Assembly: GCF_947623445.1 (NCBI RefSeq)
Contig: NC_135241.1
Span: 7,690,501 to 7,754,500 of the forward strand
Length of the DNA: 64,000 nt
Direction: 5' to 3'
DNA from: Clavelina lepadiformis
Lineage: Eukaryota; Chordata; Ascidiacea; Aplousobranchia; Clavelinidae
In this document: piece by piece, positions 1 through 20,525 of the stretch
How the letters are laid out: the number at the start of each line of letters is the position of its first letter
Numbering within the stretch: position 1 is the stretch's first letter
Notes under the pieces: generated by a model
The model's input: the letters and a program-made list of their open reading frames with translations, nothing else
Database searches by the model: none
What the model was told of the DNA's origin: nothing
Made by a program: the position numbers and the translations under genes

Positions 1-154
1 TTGCTGTGCATCAAACTTAAAATATACAAGAGTTTTTAACTATATGTTGAGCGAAAATTACACACAACGTTTAAGTGTGAAAGTGGGCTTGTTGTTGCGA
101 ATCCTATATGTGCTATATGTTGTCATAATCCAATTTTTTTCTTTTACTTTAGAT

Positions 155-481
155 CAGTGGTTCTCAAACTGTGGTACACATACCACTAGGGGTACGCGAG
201 AGTTTTTCAAGTGGTACCGCGTACCGCTGAACATGATTTTCGCTGTGCCGTGAGTAATGTGCTGCCCCGGATAGACAAGCTTGTGCAGAAGAAATAGTTG
301 CATCTATCAAATTAAATTGTGTTTTCTTGCTATTCATTGGTGTTATGGTATAGTAATAACGGTAATAACTATAAATACCGGTACATTTGAGTAAAATAAG
401 TCGTTCAGGAGCCAGGTGGTATGCAGTGTAGTAACAAAAAGAAAGAGTGGTACGCAATCGCAAAAAGTTTGAAAAACACAG
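155..481. mobile_element. hAT-type MITE, 327 bp
   Basis: Non-autonomous hAT-type element. It opens with CAGTGGTTCTCAAACTGTG and closes with GTTTGAAAAACACAG, which are degenerate terminal inverted repeats of the common hAT form. A perfect 8-bp target-site duplication, ctttagat, flanks it at 147-154 and 482-489. No transposase coding is visible inside. Open frames in it are short and meaningless. Confidence 0.85.
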
Positions 482-524
482 CTTTAGATCAACCAAACAA
501 CCATTTTAGAAAGTTTAATCATTT

Positions 525-637
525 TTTGCGTAACTCTATTGATCCTGGTATAATTATACGGTCCTGTAGCATCTTTGATTATTGTGACCATCAGTATGGT
601 CTGGTCACAAGGTGGTCATAATAAACGCAGTTTGCTG
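525..637. mobile_element. 5'-truncated pogo/Tigger-type MITE remnant
   Basis: The last ~110 bp resemble the right half of the element at 28816-29202. They share a 'taactntatngatcctggt' block, a 'gattattgtgac' block and the terminal 'aggtggtcataataa', and the remnant ends in ...gctg followed by TA, the expected insertion dinucleotide. The left half is missing, and the left limit is approximate. Confidence 0.6.
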
Positions 638-930
638 TACATGCACTGGATGCAAACGTCACAGTTTTTGATTTTGCTAAGCACTAATATTGCACCATCG
701 CTCACTTTATATCAGGATAAATCCAGGCGGAAATTGTAGACTTGTTTGTGCACAATGCTCAATGATTGACGAATTTAAGCAACTGTATGAGTGGAGCAAA
801 CTGTTAATACTACTAGTCTGACTTGCCTATATCAGGAAAAATTAAAATTTTTTAACTTTGTGCATGACAGGTAGTGATTTTTTAGTACTGCTATGTTTGT
901 TTAATTAAAGTAAACTAGTAACCATATTGT

Positions 931-3453
931 ATGCTTGAATTTGATTTGGAAATGGCTTCTCCTACAAGAACTCCAAAAGATCTTCGTAACATTATACACA
1001 CCAATAATGATGTATGTTTTATCTGTTAATATCATTATAAATATTTTAATAATATTAAAAATAAAATAATAAATATAATAATTTTCTTCAATGTGTTTGC
1101 TAAAATTTTCTACAAAGTTGATAACCGATTATACGAATGACAGGAAAGCTGTGGCGATGTGAGCAATATTGAGAAGCTTAAGGAGCTTTCATCTGATGAT
1201 CATTCAGAAGCTGCTATGCTTAGATCTAGAATCGAAGAGCAGGGAAAATTGATATGTTTTCTTAAGCAAAGAGCTGATGAAAACTACAATCGAATGAAAG
1301 TACTGCAGCTTTATTTGTAATAATTTTAATTTTCTATTTGTGCAGAAGTATCGTAGAACGTAGGTGATGGATGAATTTTCTATATCGTTACAGAATGACC
1401 TAAAGTGCTCAAAATGTTTTCTTTTATTATAATAGAAGTGATCACAAAAACTATGAAATATCATCATGAAATTGTTAAGAGGGAAGTTTATATCTTTTTA
1501 TAATTATTGCAGGTATTAGAGGAAATTAACAAAGAGTTAGAATTATTAAGAGCAAATGCACTTATGGAAAGCAAAGAAAAAACTAAAACCTGTCAAATGT
1601 TGGAGAAAAGGTTTAATTGTCCTTAATATGCTATATGGCAGTGAATAGTTAATTACTGTACTTGTTTTTGTAGTGTTCAATCTAGTAAACTGTTTCCTTT
1701 GTTACCAAGTGATTAAACTAATGTTATAGTGTTGTGCTCATACTATTCAGATTTGATGAACTTGCAGAAAATCATGAAGAAATGATAAAAATTAAAGATG
1801 AATATAAGCTTAGAAACCACCAACTTACAATGGAAAATAAAATGCTGAAGGAGGAAAATAAAAAACTTTTTTCAGGTTTTAAAAGCTAAACAGACAAAGC
1901 TATGTATTCTACTTTAAATGTATATTTGTTTGCATCTTTTATGATTTTTATCTCTTTAGCTGCCATTGAAGATAGAGACGCTGAAATATTGCAGCTTCTA
2001 GCCAAGTTAAAAGATCACGAGGAAAAGTTGGAACAGTCTTTGCAAAATAATTCTCATATGCAAGAAGAATTAAATTATTCAGAGCAAAGAAACGAAGTTA
2101 ATGTACTTAAAATTTTTCTGTTGTGATAACGTTTCTTGAGCATTTATTGTCAAAACGATTTTAAAACTGAAAGTTATTTGGAACTCTCTTCTTGCGTTAC
2201 AAAATAGTAAGGGAATGCCTTTTAAATTAAAAATAAAATTGATTGTAATAGGAAAAGAAACACATAAATGAAATGCATGAACTTCAGAGCAAGCTTGATC
2301 TTGCCTTATCTGATTTGAAAAGCCAGAGGTTTAACGACAATAAGAAGACGACAGACAGCATGAACGCACTTCAACAGCTCAAAAAGGAAAAAGATTCAAT
2401 GCTCAGTCAGGTAAGTTTAGAAAAAAGCTAAAAAGATTACCTATGAAGAAATCTGAAGCATTTTTTACCTATTCTTACGTAGCTAACTTCACTGTTTGAA
2501 CTTTATTGCTGCAACAAAAACTTGCGATTTGAGTACGAGAGCTTGGGCCGCTTTACTACAAGTAAGTAGATAATAATTTGTATCTGCTTAATAGGTCATG
2601 GAAAGAGGAAAGCTTTTACAAGAAAAGCAATCGGAAATAGAACAAATGAAAACAGAAATTGTAAATAAGGACAGGCAATACCACGACCTACAATCAGATT
2701 TCGCGCAAAAGCAAGATCGTGTTAACGCTAATCTGCGGGCAAGTAAACTGTATTACAGAATTTATGGTAAAGTTTTGTAGAAAACTTTTATATTTCTAAA
2801 GTTCCTGCACACAAACCGTGCATTAGTTACAAACATTTTATTTTGAACGTCACTTGTATTTGAAGTCTAAGTCCAAGGCAATAGAACAATATTGCTTCAC
2901 CTTTTCCGATCCTAGCGCCCCTTTAAACAGGTTTGAACAGTTTAGCATCCTTTTGAGACAGGTTGCAGGGTTTGGTAGGTACACAATGGTAAAGTGCGAC
3001 CTTCTAATTATTTGCTTTCTTCCAAAAAAATCAATCCAACGCCCGTCGGAGTTTAATACATTTACATTTATTAATGGGGAGTTAAAAACCTATTTGTTTA
3101 AATAATTTAATCTCCGCGGGCCTATGCATTTCATTCCGAGAATCTGACTTCTTTAGAAGTGGTGTGCTTTCGAGAAAGCACTTAGAAAAATTTGTATTAA
3201 AATTGGAGTAGGGTCGCCGACACACACACTTTAAACTGAATTAAGTAAAGTTTTCATACAAATTTTTAAATCATGTAACATTGGGATTCTGTCATTCCAG
3301 GTGCAACGCCTACAAGCGGAAAAAGATCGCATCGAAGCGGAAGTCTCGAAATTGAAGATTGAATTTGAAGCATTTCGAATTCATAGCAATAAATTACTAA
3401 CGCAAGAAAGGGACCTTAACGCTAAGCTACGTAATAACGTATTCGTCGGCTGA
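931..3453 (+). CDS. ccdc89: CCDC89-like coiled-coil protein
   Basis: Eight exons: 931-1011, 1144-1299, 1513-1610, 1751-1875, 1960-2096, 2252-2410, 2595-2738, 3301-3453. They give about 350 aa, against about 374 in human CCDC89. The protein is almost entirely coiled coil, rich in Glu, Lys and Gln. Family blocks are clear: LKELSSDDHSEAAMLRSRIEE then a run ending LICFLKQRADE in exon 2, 'ENHEEMIKIKDEYKL' in exon 4, 'MERGKLLQEKQSEI' in exon 7, and the C-terminal 'LLTQERDLNAKLRN'. Vertebrate CCDC89 is reported as a testis protein binding a bHLH repressor; its role here is unknown. The start may be 931 or the in-frame ATG at 952. Intron 7 begins GC rather than GT (2739). An AATAAA lies at 4094. Family identity is by remembered similarity. 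Confidence 0.9.
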
Positions 3454-4530
3454 TGTTACCCCCTCCAATTACTAGTTATTATTATTATTATTTTTGTTGT
3501 TTAACTGAGCTGCTTATAGGTCTAATTGAGCAAAGATCGAGATCGATTAGAGATATCTCTGTATCAGAAATGGGATTACCTTGTTATTTCTTAAAATTCA
3601 TCCTTTTTTACCTAGCACTGTTCAACCTAATTTTTACACAAAACTGCCTTAAATATTTCAAATTTTTTTCTTGCAATTGCAAAAGCCACAATCTTTCTCT
3701 TGTTTTACAAACAACAATCGTCCATGTCTTATGACAGCAAGGAATGAATTCCCGAATTTGCTGCTCGTTTCTTCAGGCTGGCAAGCTCGAGGTTATTCGT
3801 TTTTGTGACATTTTTTAATATTCGCATGTGTTGTCGCTCTTTGTGTCATATGGTGTTCTTTTTCCATATGTGAATTTTGAATATAATCGATATCATCAGT
3901 TACAACTGTGTCATACATCAACTCCACGTCTAAAAGAACCAGGAAAAGTGATAGGAATGTTGTGTAATTGCTGCAATTAAGATTTGGCTACATGTACTTG
4001 CCGTGACACTTACAGTCATTTAGATGTAGTGTAGGCTAATATTTACATATGTATTTATATAATATTAATATTTATTTGCTACACACACCCAAAAATAAAT
4101 CATACAAATTCGTGAAGAATCACGATGTGCATAAAGAAGGGTTTCGGTTTAAATTTAAAAGAATTGTTGCCGGTACGGCGTAACGGTAAGAGTCTTTACC
4201 CCAAGGTGTCACAAGAATTGAGAAAACTTCTAAGCAAAATTACGCTACAGTTATCCCTTATCAGTTACATGAAATAAGTTATCGTAACATACAAACTTAA
4301 TCCGGTACAAGCCTATGGCCTATGACTGGTTTGACATGCTTTGAATCATGGGTTTTCAATCCGAGGATCGCGAGACTTTTGTGAAGTTACTGATTTTTCT
4401 TAGAAAGTGTATTAATTTTCTTGAAAATATACACATTCCGAGCTAGAGAACACACAATCGCTTACTAAAACGCCAAAAAAATATAAATTATTACAATTTA
4501 CTATTACATTCGCCATAATATACTGTAGCT

Positions 4531-4798
4531 CAGGTTCGGCAACCTTTTTCGCACTACGGTGTCCGGCTTATATCAGGCATTATTTTGCGGACCGGTTTTC
4601 AATAAAATAACAAATGTCCATTGCTACGACTACACATCCAATTATGATGATTAAGGCTGTTCACTTGAATTTTTTCGGCAACGGGCCCATGCTTATAAAA
4701 CATTCTATCTGTGGTACTAATGTATTGTTTCTGCGCGGCTCAGAAAAAATTTCTCGCGGACGAGAATTGGGCCACGGACAGGTGGTGGCCGAGCCCTG
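4531..4798. mobile_element. hAT-type MITE, ~268 bp
   Basis: Starts CAGGTTCGGCAACC and ends with the reverse complement of CAGGGCTCGGCCACC, so the ends form an imperfect inverted repeat. The flanks share tgtagct (4524-4530 and 4799-4805), a 7-bp direct repeat probably left from an 8-bp target duplication. No coding content. Confidence 0.6.
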
Positions 4799-5758
4799 TG
4801 TAGCTAACAGGTGAGCATCAGCGAAGTACAGTTTTTGACAGTGAAAGTGTAACGTAATAAATTTATTGTTCGATAAAGGATTTGACTCAGCAGAAAACGT
4901 GCCCCTATTTAGTGGCTGAATAGTATGATAACGTAACTTTTGCTAATGCATGTATGCTGGCAAACAAAATACCGCATACATGTCACAGATGTTTGCCTAC
5001 TTCTGTCTGTAAGTTCTTTAGGCTACTTGTGTATAGAGCTTATTGTGTATTCAGTGAATTTATTACGTCACAAAAGGGGGCCAATACTTGGCTGGGGGTC
5101 ACTATTTGGCACTACACCAGTAAGAAAATTATTCTACTTTCACCACTTCAGCTTACGCACGGATATTGTCAACTTGTATTAATTTTACAGATCTCACAAA
5201 TCCGAATCCTGGTTGCAAATTTAGGTCGAACGTTTTATTTTACAAAATTTAACCAAAAAATTGCAAAACGTTAAAAATTCCACCTGTTTGGCTCACATTA
5301 GCAAAAGATAGAAAGTAAAATGTTTGAAAGTGGTTTTGTAATTCCAAAAACGCAAAAACCAAGTTAATTTCTATCATACACCAATAGCCTGTTTTACCCT
5401 ATAGGCCTATACCTAGTTAGTCAGTTACACATAACTCGACGGCCAGTCAACTAGGCCTAATGTATTCGCAAGCGGAGGAAATAGGAAAAATGGTGTTCTT
5501 TTATATTTCTTCGATTAAGAGTATTTATTTGTACATATGTTCTTCATTCATTTATTTTTGTTCAAAAGCGCGGTGGGGATAAAAGATTAAGCCAGTTGTT
5601 ACTAATACGCGCCAACGAACAGGAAAAAGTGAGAAAGCCGAAAAGGCTTAAAACGTGCTCAAGAAAAATAACGTTAGTAATTGTAGATATAGTACAGTAG
5701 TTAGATTATAGATAGCCTATATGCAGTGACAAAAATATGAATGCTGGCAGCCTAATGC

Positions 5759-6077
5759 TGAGCGTCTCAAACTTTTTAGTTCTGTGACCCCATTTTAGAA
5801 ACAAAAAATCTATGCGACCCCTTGATGGGTAGCCTACACTTAAAAGATATTAAAACAATAAACGTCTAATTACAAACCTCAAGTTGTGTTTTTGTTTCTG
5901 GCAAAATCATACAAATGCACACAATCTAACAAAGTGCAGTAGCTGTAGCTTATCATAATAAAAGAACCACGTAATGGAAACAGCAAAGCGAATAAAAAAT
6001 GAACAAAAGATAATTCAATTTATTAAAATTGAATTTGTTTCACGACCCCAAAATTCCATTTTGTGACATTTTGCTGG
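5759..6077. mobile_element. Degenerate hAT-type MITE, ~319 bp
   Basis: Flanked by a perfect 8-bp direct repeat, cctaatgc, at 5751-5758 and 6078-6085. The left end carries a 'GTCTCAAACTTTTTAGTTCT' run and a 'gtgacccc' block that recurs inverted near the right end. The terminal repeats themselves are decayed, so the call rests mostly on the target duplication and the subterminal blocks. Confidence 0.5.
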
Positions 6078-8168
6078 CCTAATGCACATTGGCTTGGTAG
6101 GCAATATTTAATTAGCTGGGTACAACTATTCTGTTATCTCAGGTCATGGGAAAATATCACATGTTCGAAGATTTTTTCAGAGTTTGTTGTTAACCCCAGT
6201 AGTAACCTAACCTAAATCTATAAACGTATGTAACCTAAATTCCAATTAAACCTTAAATAGATACCGAGCTTAAAGCCCATATTGGAAAGTGTGACACCTG
6301 CACGTATGACGTTCATCAACTTGAACCAAGCTTAATTATCTTTAGCCGATTTACAAAAACTGGTTGTTTGAGTGCCAATTTATAATAAAATAACAAATAA
6401 TTGTGACTTCAATGTATGCAAAAATTGCATCTTTACACATGATATCTCGTTGAAAACTATCGTACTCTCCAATATCAGTAGTGTGACTTGTAGCCGAAGT
6501 CGTGTCGGGTGTGCGTTTGTAAGGAAGTTGCAGCCTTCATACCAGAAAAGGAAGAACAAAAGGTGGTTGATCTTCAGTTTTACAAACCGCTCTTTTCCCA
6601 CTGAAGAACGGTCTCATAGTTTTAGCCTACGCTGGTTTGCCTGTGCCATATAATTTGTCATAGTGGAAACTCTGGTAGCTGCATGCGCTAAGGATATCAA
6701 CATGCAAGACAAATTTTTTAATCTCCACACTGATTTATAATAAATAAAGAAAAACTGGTTATTAGAAAGTCAATTTATAATAAATAAACAAAGAATTGAG
6801 ACTTTGCTGCAGGTCATCACGCCTAAATTTGATTTTTTGGTGGCCGCTTTTAGCGAATCAGTTTATGATGATATTTGTTGAAACAAGATATTTCAAGACT
6901 GATTTTGGTGCATCAGGAAGCTGCCAAAAACGAGAGCCCACAGGCTTTGCGTTTAGGCTAGTGTTAATTGCAGATTGCAAAATGCACCATTTTGCACACC
7001 AACTTTACCTGTCCTGCACCCGGTCACCCCGATTTTGGACATCCTGCAACCCGAGATCCCAATATTGGTGTAATTTTTGCCATTGTTGCTGTGATTTTAC
7101 TTACTACTTTACACATATGCCTATAGTAAACTACAGTATAGTCGCATTAAACAATCATCCCAGTATCACGATTCACAACCACTTAAATAAGGTTTGAATT
7201 ATCTCCAAACTTTGCCATATATAGCATTCTGTTTCACTAACACGACCATTTGAAAACTTTTCTGTGGATGGTCGACTTATTGTGATTTTACTATACATAT
7301 AAAACATCGTTTTTGGTAGATGCACAGCAAAAATTAGTATGTTCAACATTATCCAAGATTACACTAAGATAGCGTGTCAGAAAAATAATTGTGAAAAAGT
7401 TTCCAAAAAAGGTTTATGTATTGCGAAGATACAAAGAATTGAATACCCCAAATGTTTCAGTTAATGCATTTAGTTGTTCTATTGTTAGTTGAACTGTTGT
7501 TGACAAAATTTAAGTATTTGCCTCCTCTTTCTTTTAATGTAATTGCGTATCTTAGATTAGATATAGGCTTAGATATAGCCTCACTATTAACACAATCACA
7601 CGATAAGCTATGAAATCACGATCGAAAATGTGAAGTAATAATTGTGTTGTGCCATTTGAATGCTAACATGGGTTAAGAATAATTGTGGGCTGCTCTTTGT
7701 TTGATGATAGAGGTTAGGTTTACAAGTGTTTCTTTTCTTCACTTAATGTTGAAGTTAGTGCAAAATCAATTGCCTAATTCAAAAGAAGAATGTTTTGCCA
7801 TGTTAGAAATATTTCAATTGTCGACATAGGCCAAATTTATTTGGTGTTATCATTAAATGTCTAACAAAGTTTAGTTTTTTTTACCAGTTGGTTACAATTG
7901 TATTGTCACTAATTGACTCGTTTTTTGCCCCTGGTGCGGTCCTCTGGCCGTCAATGAAAAGGTGTTTTTTGTCAGATATCTGATTATGTCTTCTATGAAA
8001 ATTTGGCGTCTGTACACCCCTTCGTAAAAAAGCTTTTTAGATTTGTGAGGGCATAGAAACTGAGTAAATTGCAGAGATATAATTACATATATACACACTA
8101 AATTTAATAAAGTCAGTGCTTATACAAACAGGTGCTTGTAATTTAACATTGCATGTTTGGTCATTGTT

Positions 8169-16832
<8,664 letters not shown>

Positions 16833-19800
16833 TTTTTATTCCCGTTAGTAGTCATCAGCCGCATTGCTCCGTTTTATCAAAGGCTCTGTTGGTGGAATAA
16901 TGATCAGTTGTAATCGAAAAGAAGTTACTTGACATGTCTTTAATATCTCCCTTTCCAAAAAGATGTGATTAGATTTCATCCTATTTCTATAAGGTTATTA
17001 TATTTTAATGAATTTCTTAGTTTTTAATTGGGAAAAACAATGCCATGCCAACTTCTTATCCCGTAAGTTGGCCGTTTATTTTATTTTACGCTGGTTCGCT
17101 TCAGTAAAAGGATAGTTTTGTTCTTGTCGTGTAATGCTATCGTGGTGTTTCGAAAATTTCTTAAGCAATTTATTTTGCAAAGTTTTAAGTTTTAAATAAG
17201 CCGTCTCGTATTACTGCTGAACACCACGATACCTCCACAGATTTTACGTAATATACTGGAGGCAGGCTGCACCGTAAGAGAATATTTATTAAAGTTCTAT
17301 TTCTGTATCCAGAAGTGTTTTCATTCTCTTGTAAATGCTTGTTGCTCGTTCGTGTTGTGCGCATAGCAAACTATTCCCTGTGCTCAAAACTGTTGCGAGT
17401 TTTAAATCCCTTTTCTACTCAATCCTAACAGTATGCGGCAGTTACGTAGTTAAGTGACCTTGTATGTCTGTAATTGCATTTTAAGGAACAGTGTTGCCTA
17501 TCGCGTTTAAGTTCAAAGAAATAATATGTCTCGTAATAGCGGTGTAAAAAATTGACAAGCACATGTTGCTTATCTTGCATTAAAATATAAATAAAGTGCT
17601 GACACATTATCGCGTTAAATTGGTGGGCTCTTTGATAAGCTGATTCGAGTCGATGCTGTGGTATGGAGCAGCTATTTTTTGTTTGCTCGAAATAGTTCTG
17701 TAGATGACGTCGTTGTTAAAAAGACCTTTGAGAAATGCGTGTGTTTTCTGATATAATTTCGTATCGCGTTAACTGCTTATTGATCTAGCCAATAGTTTTT
17801 AGTTGGTTTATATTGGTTGCGCGTTGTCAATTTTGGCAAAGACTTCTGGACTGATGTGCTTCATTTTTAACAATTCAATTTTCTGGTTAGGCCTACACTT
17901 ACACCTAGGCTAGTGTATAGTGAGGTCAGGCGGGCCAATTGGCCCTTTCCTGCGAATCATTTCATTGTCAGGTCACCATAAATGGGTCATTTAGTTTGAC
18001 ACAGAAGTTAAAAGGTATCGTACAAAAAATACGAATTTATATGTCTAAATCGAGTATATTCCAGCGACGCCGTAGCTTTGGTCTCCATCTGGACGAGATG
18101 GAGCCCCTCTATTTGCGTTCTGGTTTGCATAGAAACTCATTTTGAAGTGTATGAAGAACACAAGGTTCAAATTTGAGTGGGGAAGCTTGACACTATAACC
18201 TGCATCTGCATGGTTTTACATTCATGTGAAGTCGATACAAATGAAACCAAAATCTAAAATTTTTTATTTAATCTGATTTTTTTAGTTACACCACGTTATT
18301 AACGTTAAATGTTATAAAAACGTCCTTAAAACAAAAATTTTGTGAAACGTTTGCAGTAAGTTATTTATATATAGCTACAGAAGTTTAGTCTTTGAGCAGA
18401 AAACGTAGAACCTTTCGATTTTTGTACGATTTTAGCTTGCGCTGGAACAAAGGCATTTTGATTAATGTCTGTATAATGTGTGAATTTATGGTGGTGCTGG
18501 CAACGGGTCGTTTACTGATTAGGCCTATGTATCTAAGAAGCCGTATATGCTGAAATTTTGCGTTATCCATGATTTTGTTGGACGTCTTACGTAATGATTA
18601 AGGAAGTGTGTTAGAATTAGACTATTCAGAGGCCAGCATTGCTGGTGTTGTTTTTCAATGCCGGGATTACCCTAGCAAACGGCGCGTTAAAAACTTGCAG
18701 GTCGCATGTTTAGGTTACCCTAAAATTCCTAAATTGTAGGTGAAATTTGAGTTTTTTGCCCAAAATTGCAGTCTTAACTTTAACATTCTATTGCAAGAGT
18801 TAGAGATATGTGATTTTATAAGAATTTCATGAAATAATAGCCTAAGGCATACAAAATTTCAGGGAGCCCCATGCGGGATTTTTCGATTAATTGCATTTTT
18901 AATAATTTCACATTATAATAAAATAAACAAAGCAATTAGACCTTTTCACAAGCATATACGGCGCCTTAAGAATTAGTAGCTTACCTATTTGTGCAAGAGC
19001 CCAAAGTTACTCGCCTGGGCCCGCATTGCGCTCTACACGTCCCAGCTTAGTGCTTACACCATTCCTGAAACAAGGCAACTCTGCGTAGCCTACTCATGAA
19101 CATTATAGCACGATGCTTCCAGCGCAACTTGTTTAGTTTGGATACTTTGCGTTTGGAAAGCTAACATTCCAATCTAAGCAACCCTGAATTAATGCAAGTT
19201 TCAACACCTATAACCTCGTTTTGTGTAAATGCAACTTTTAGGGACTTACTCTCGAGTCACGGTTGAATGCTTCTAATATTTTTCAACGCTTAGGCTACCT
19301 CCAATGGAGACGTCACCTTGTATGTTAATAAGTTGTTTCTATTGGATGCTACCGAGTGTAGATTCCTTAAAACATTGGTGGATAGGCTGAGGTTATCGCA
19401 ACATTTTTGTGATATAGGCTAGCCTAGTAGTAAAATTCGTTTAGTGACTCCCTCTTTTCTTCTATTTTATTGCAGGAGAAAAGCTAACCGTTACTAAACA
19501 AGCTCAGCTCGTTACAATATACAGTCGACTCCGCTTAATTCGGACACTTTGGTTCCGCTCACTTTTGGCCGAATTAAGCGGAGAAACGGCTTTGTCCGAA
19601 TTAAGCGGAAAATCAATTGTTCGTTTCATGGTCATGCATAAAGGCAAAAAACGCATTTAAAATACTGTAGTGTTGCGTAATAAATGAATTGCAGCTGCGC
19701 TATACTGCAGTAACTGGCACTGATCGCATAAAACGTTTTCGTTTACTTTAGTGAGCAATTTCACTTTTTGTGCTAAACTTTTCTGTACAATTTTGTCCTA

Positions 19801-20525
19801 CAAGATGGACGCAATTGTACCGAAGTAAAAGCGACTATGAAGCTGGCACGGCGTTATATGAGTTCATTGTCGATTGTTACTGCATCGATCGTCATTGTTT
19901 CACCATAATCACTCATAATGCAATTGAATCTTGTCTTAAAACGAACGAAGTGCTGTTTATTGTGTCATAACCTAACGATGGAATTGCGAACCTGTGTCCG
20001 AATTAAGCGGAGAATTGTCCGAATTAACAGGAGTTTTTTACGTTCAATTTTTACTTTTGTTCCGTTCCCGAGCATTTTGGCCGAATAAAGCGGTTGTCCG
20101 GGTTATCCGGTGTCCGAATTAAGCGGATTCGACTGTAGTTCTAATTGCGGAAATAATTAGCTTCGTAGTGATTGACAGGAAATTTCACCTGGCAATATAA
20201 ATCTTTAATTTTCTTTAAAAAGAATTCTCTGGAAACTTTATCGGCTAAGCTTCTTTTTTAATTTGCACAAAAGTTAACGTTCGGATAAATCTAGGAGTAG
20301 AGCTCGGGTACGTTAGTGCACTTAAAATTAGTGAGGCTCGTGTTCGGCACATCTGAACTACATGTTTCGTGTTTCTACAGCAAAATTACCCCGATCAAGT
20401 TAACTTTAACAGAGACGTTATGATAATTTCTGGACAAGGTTCCTCCCATTTGGGAAAAGGTAAGTTTAAATGATAGCCTACTGCTTTAAAACAACAGTTA
20501 GGCATACTACAATCACAGTTAAACG
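16833..20525. other. Intergenic region between DPP8/9 and formin
   Basis: Contains the DPP8/9 3' untranslated region (an AATAAA lies at about 17590), a pogo-type MITE (19522-20135) and otherwise unique DNA. A possible 5' untranslated exon of the formin ends at 20459, before a good GTAAGT donor. No coding exon was recognised between 16833 and 20525. Confidence 0.5.
19522..20135. mobile_element. Pogo/Tigger-type MITE with internal repeats, 614 bp
   Basis: Bounded by TA on both sides (19520-19521 and 20136-20137). The inverted ends are CAGTCGACTCCGCTTAATTC and the complement of gaattaagcggattcgactg. The core 'CCGAATTAAGCGGA' recurs several times inside (near 19570, 19597, 19998 and 20114). No transposase is encoded; a 66-codon open frame at 19770 shows no family resemblance. 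Confidence 0.85.

Larger units (their letters stand above)
3454..8168. other. Intergenic region with MITEs
   Basis: DNA between the CCDC89-like and DPP8/9-like genes. It holds two hAT-type MITEs (annotated separately), a related ~60-bp pair at 6356-6413 and 6752-6809, and AT-rich unique sequence. No coding exon was recognised. The longest open frame (6796-7197) has no protein-like features. The last few hundred bases before 8169 should contain the DPP8/9 promoter and 5' UTR, but no core promoter element is distinctive. Confidence 0.6.

Noticed and set aside
3163..3182. Short hairpin (gtgctttc-ga-gaaagcac) resembling a histone mRNA 3' stem-loop
   Set aside because: The stem sequence differs from the histone consensus, no histone gene is nearby and it lies inside an intron of the CCDC89-like gene.
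4171..4230. tRNA-like or SINE-like A-box ('ggcgtaacggtaagag')
   Set aside because: No matching B-box (ggttcgaatc type) or cloverleaf could be found downstream.
6796..7197. 133-codon open frame
   Set aside because: Cys- and His-rich by chance, with no splice context, no repeats of a domain motif and no recognised similarity.
20420..20459. Alternative first formin coding exon starting at ATG 20420
   Set aside because: Its GTAAGT donor is good, but splicing to the next obvious acceptor near 20519 breaks the frame; it is better explained as 5' untranslated sequence.
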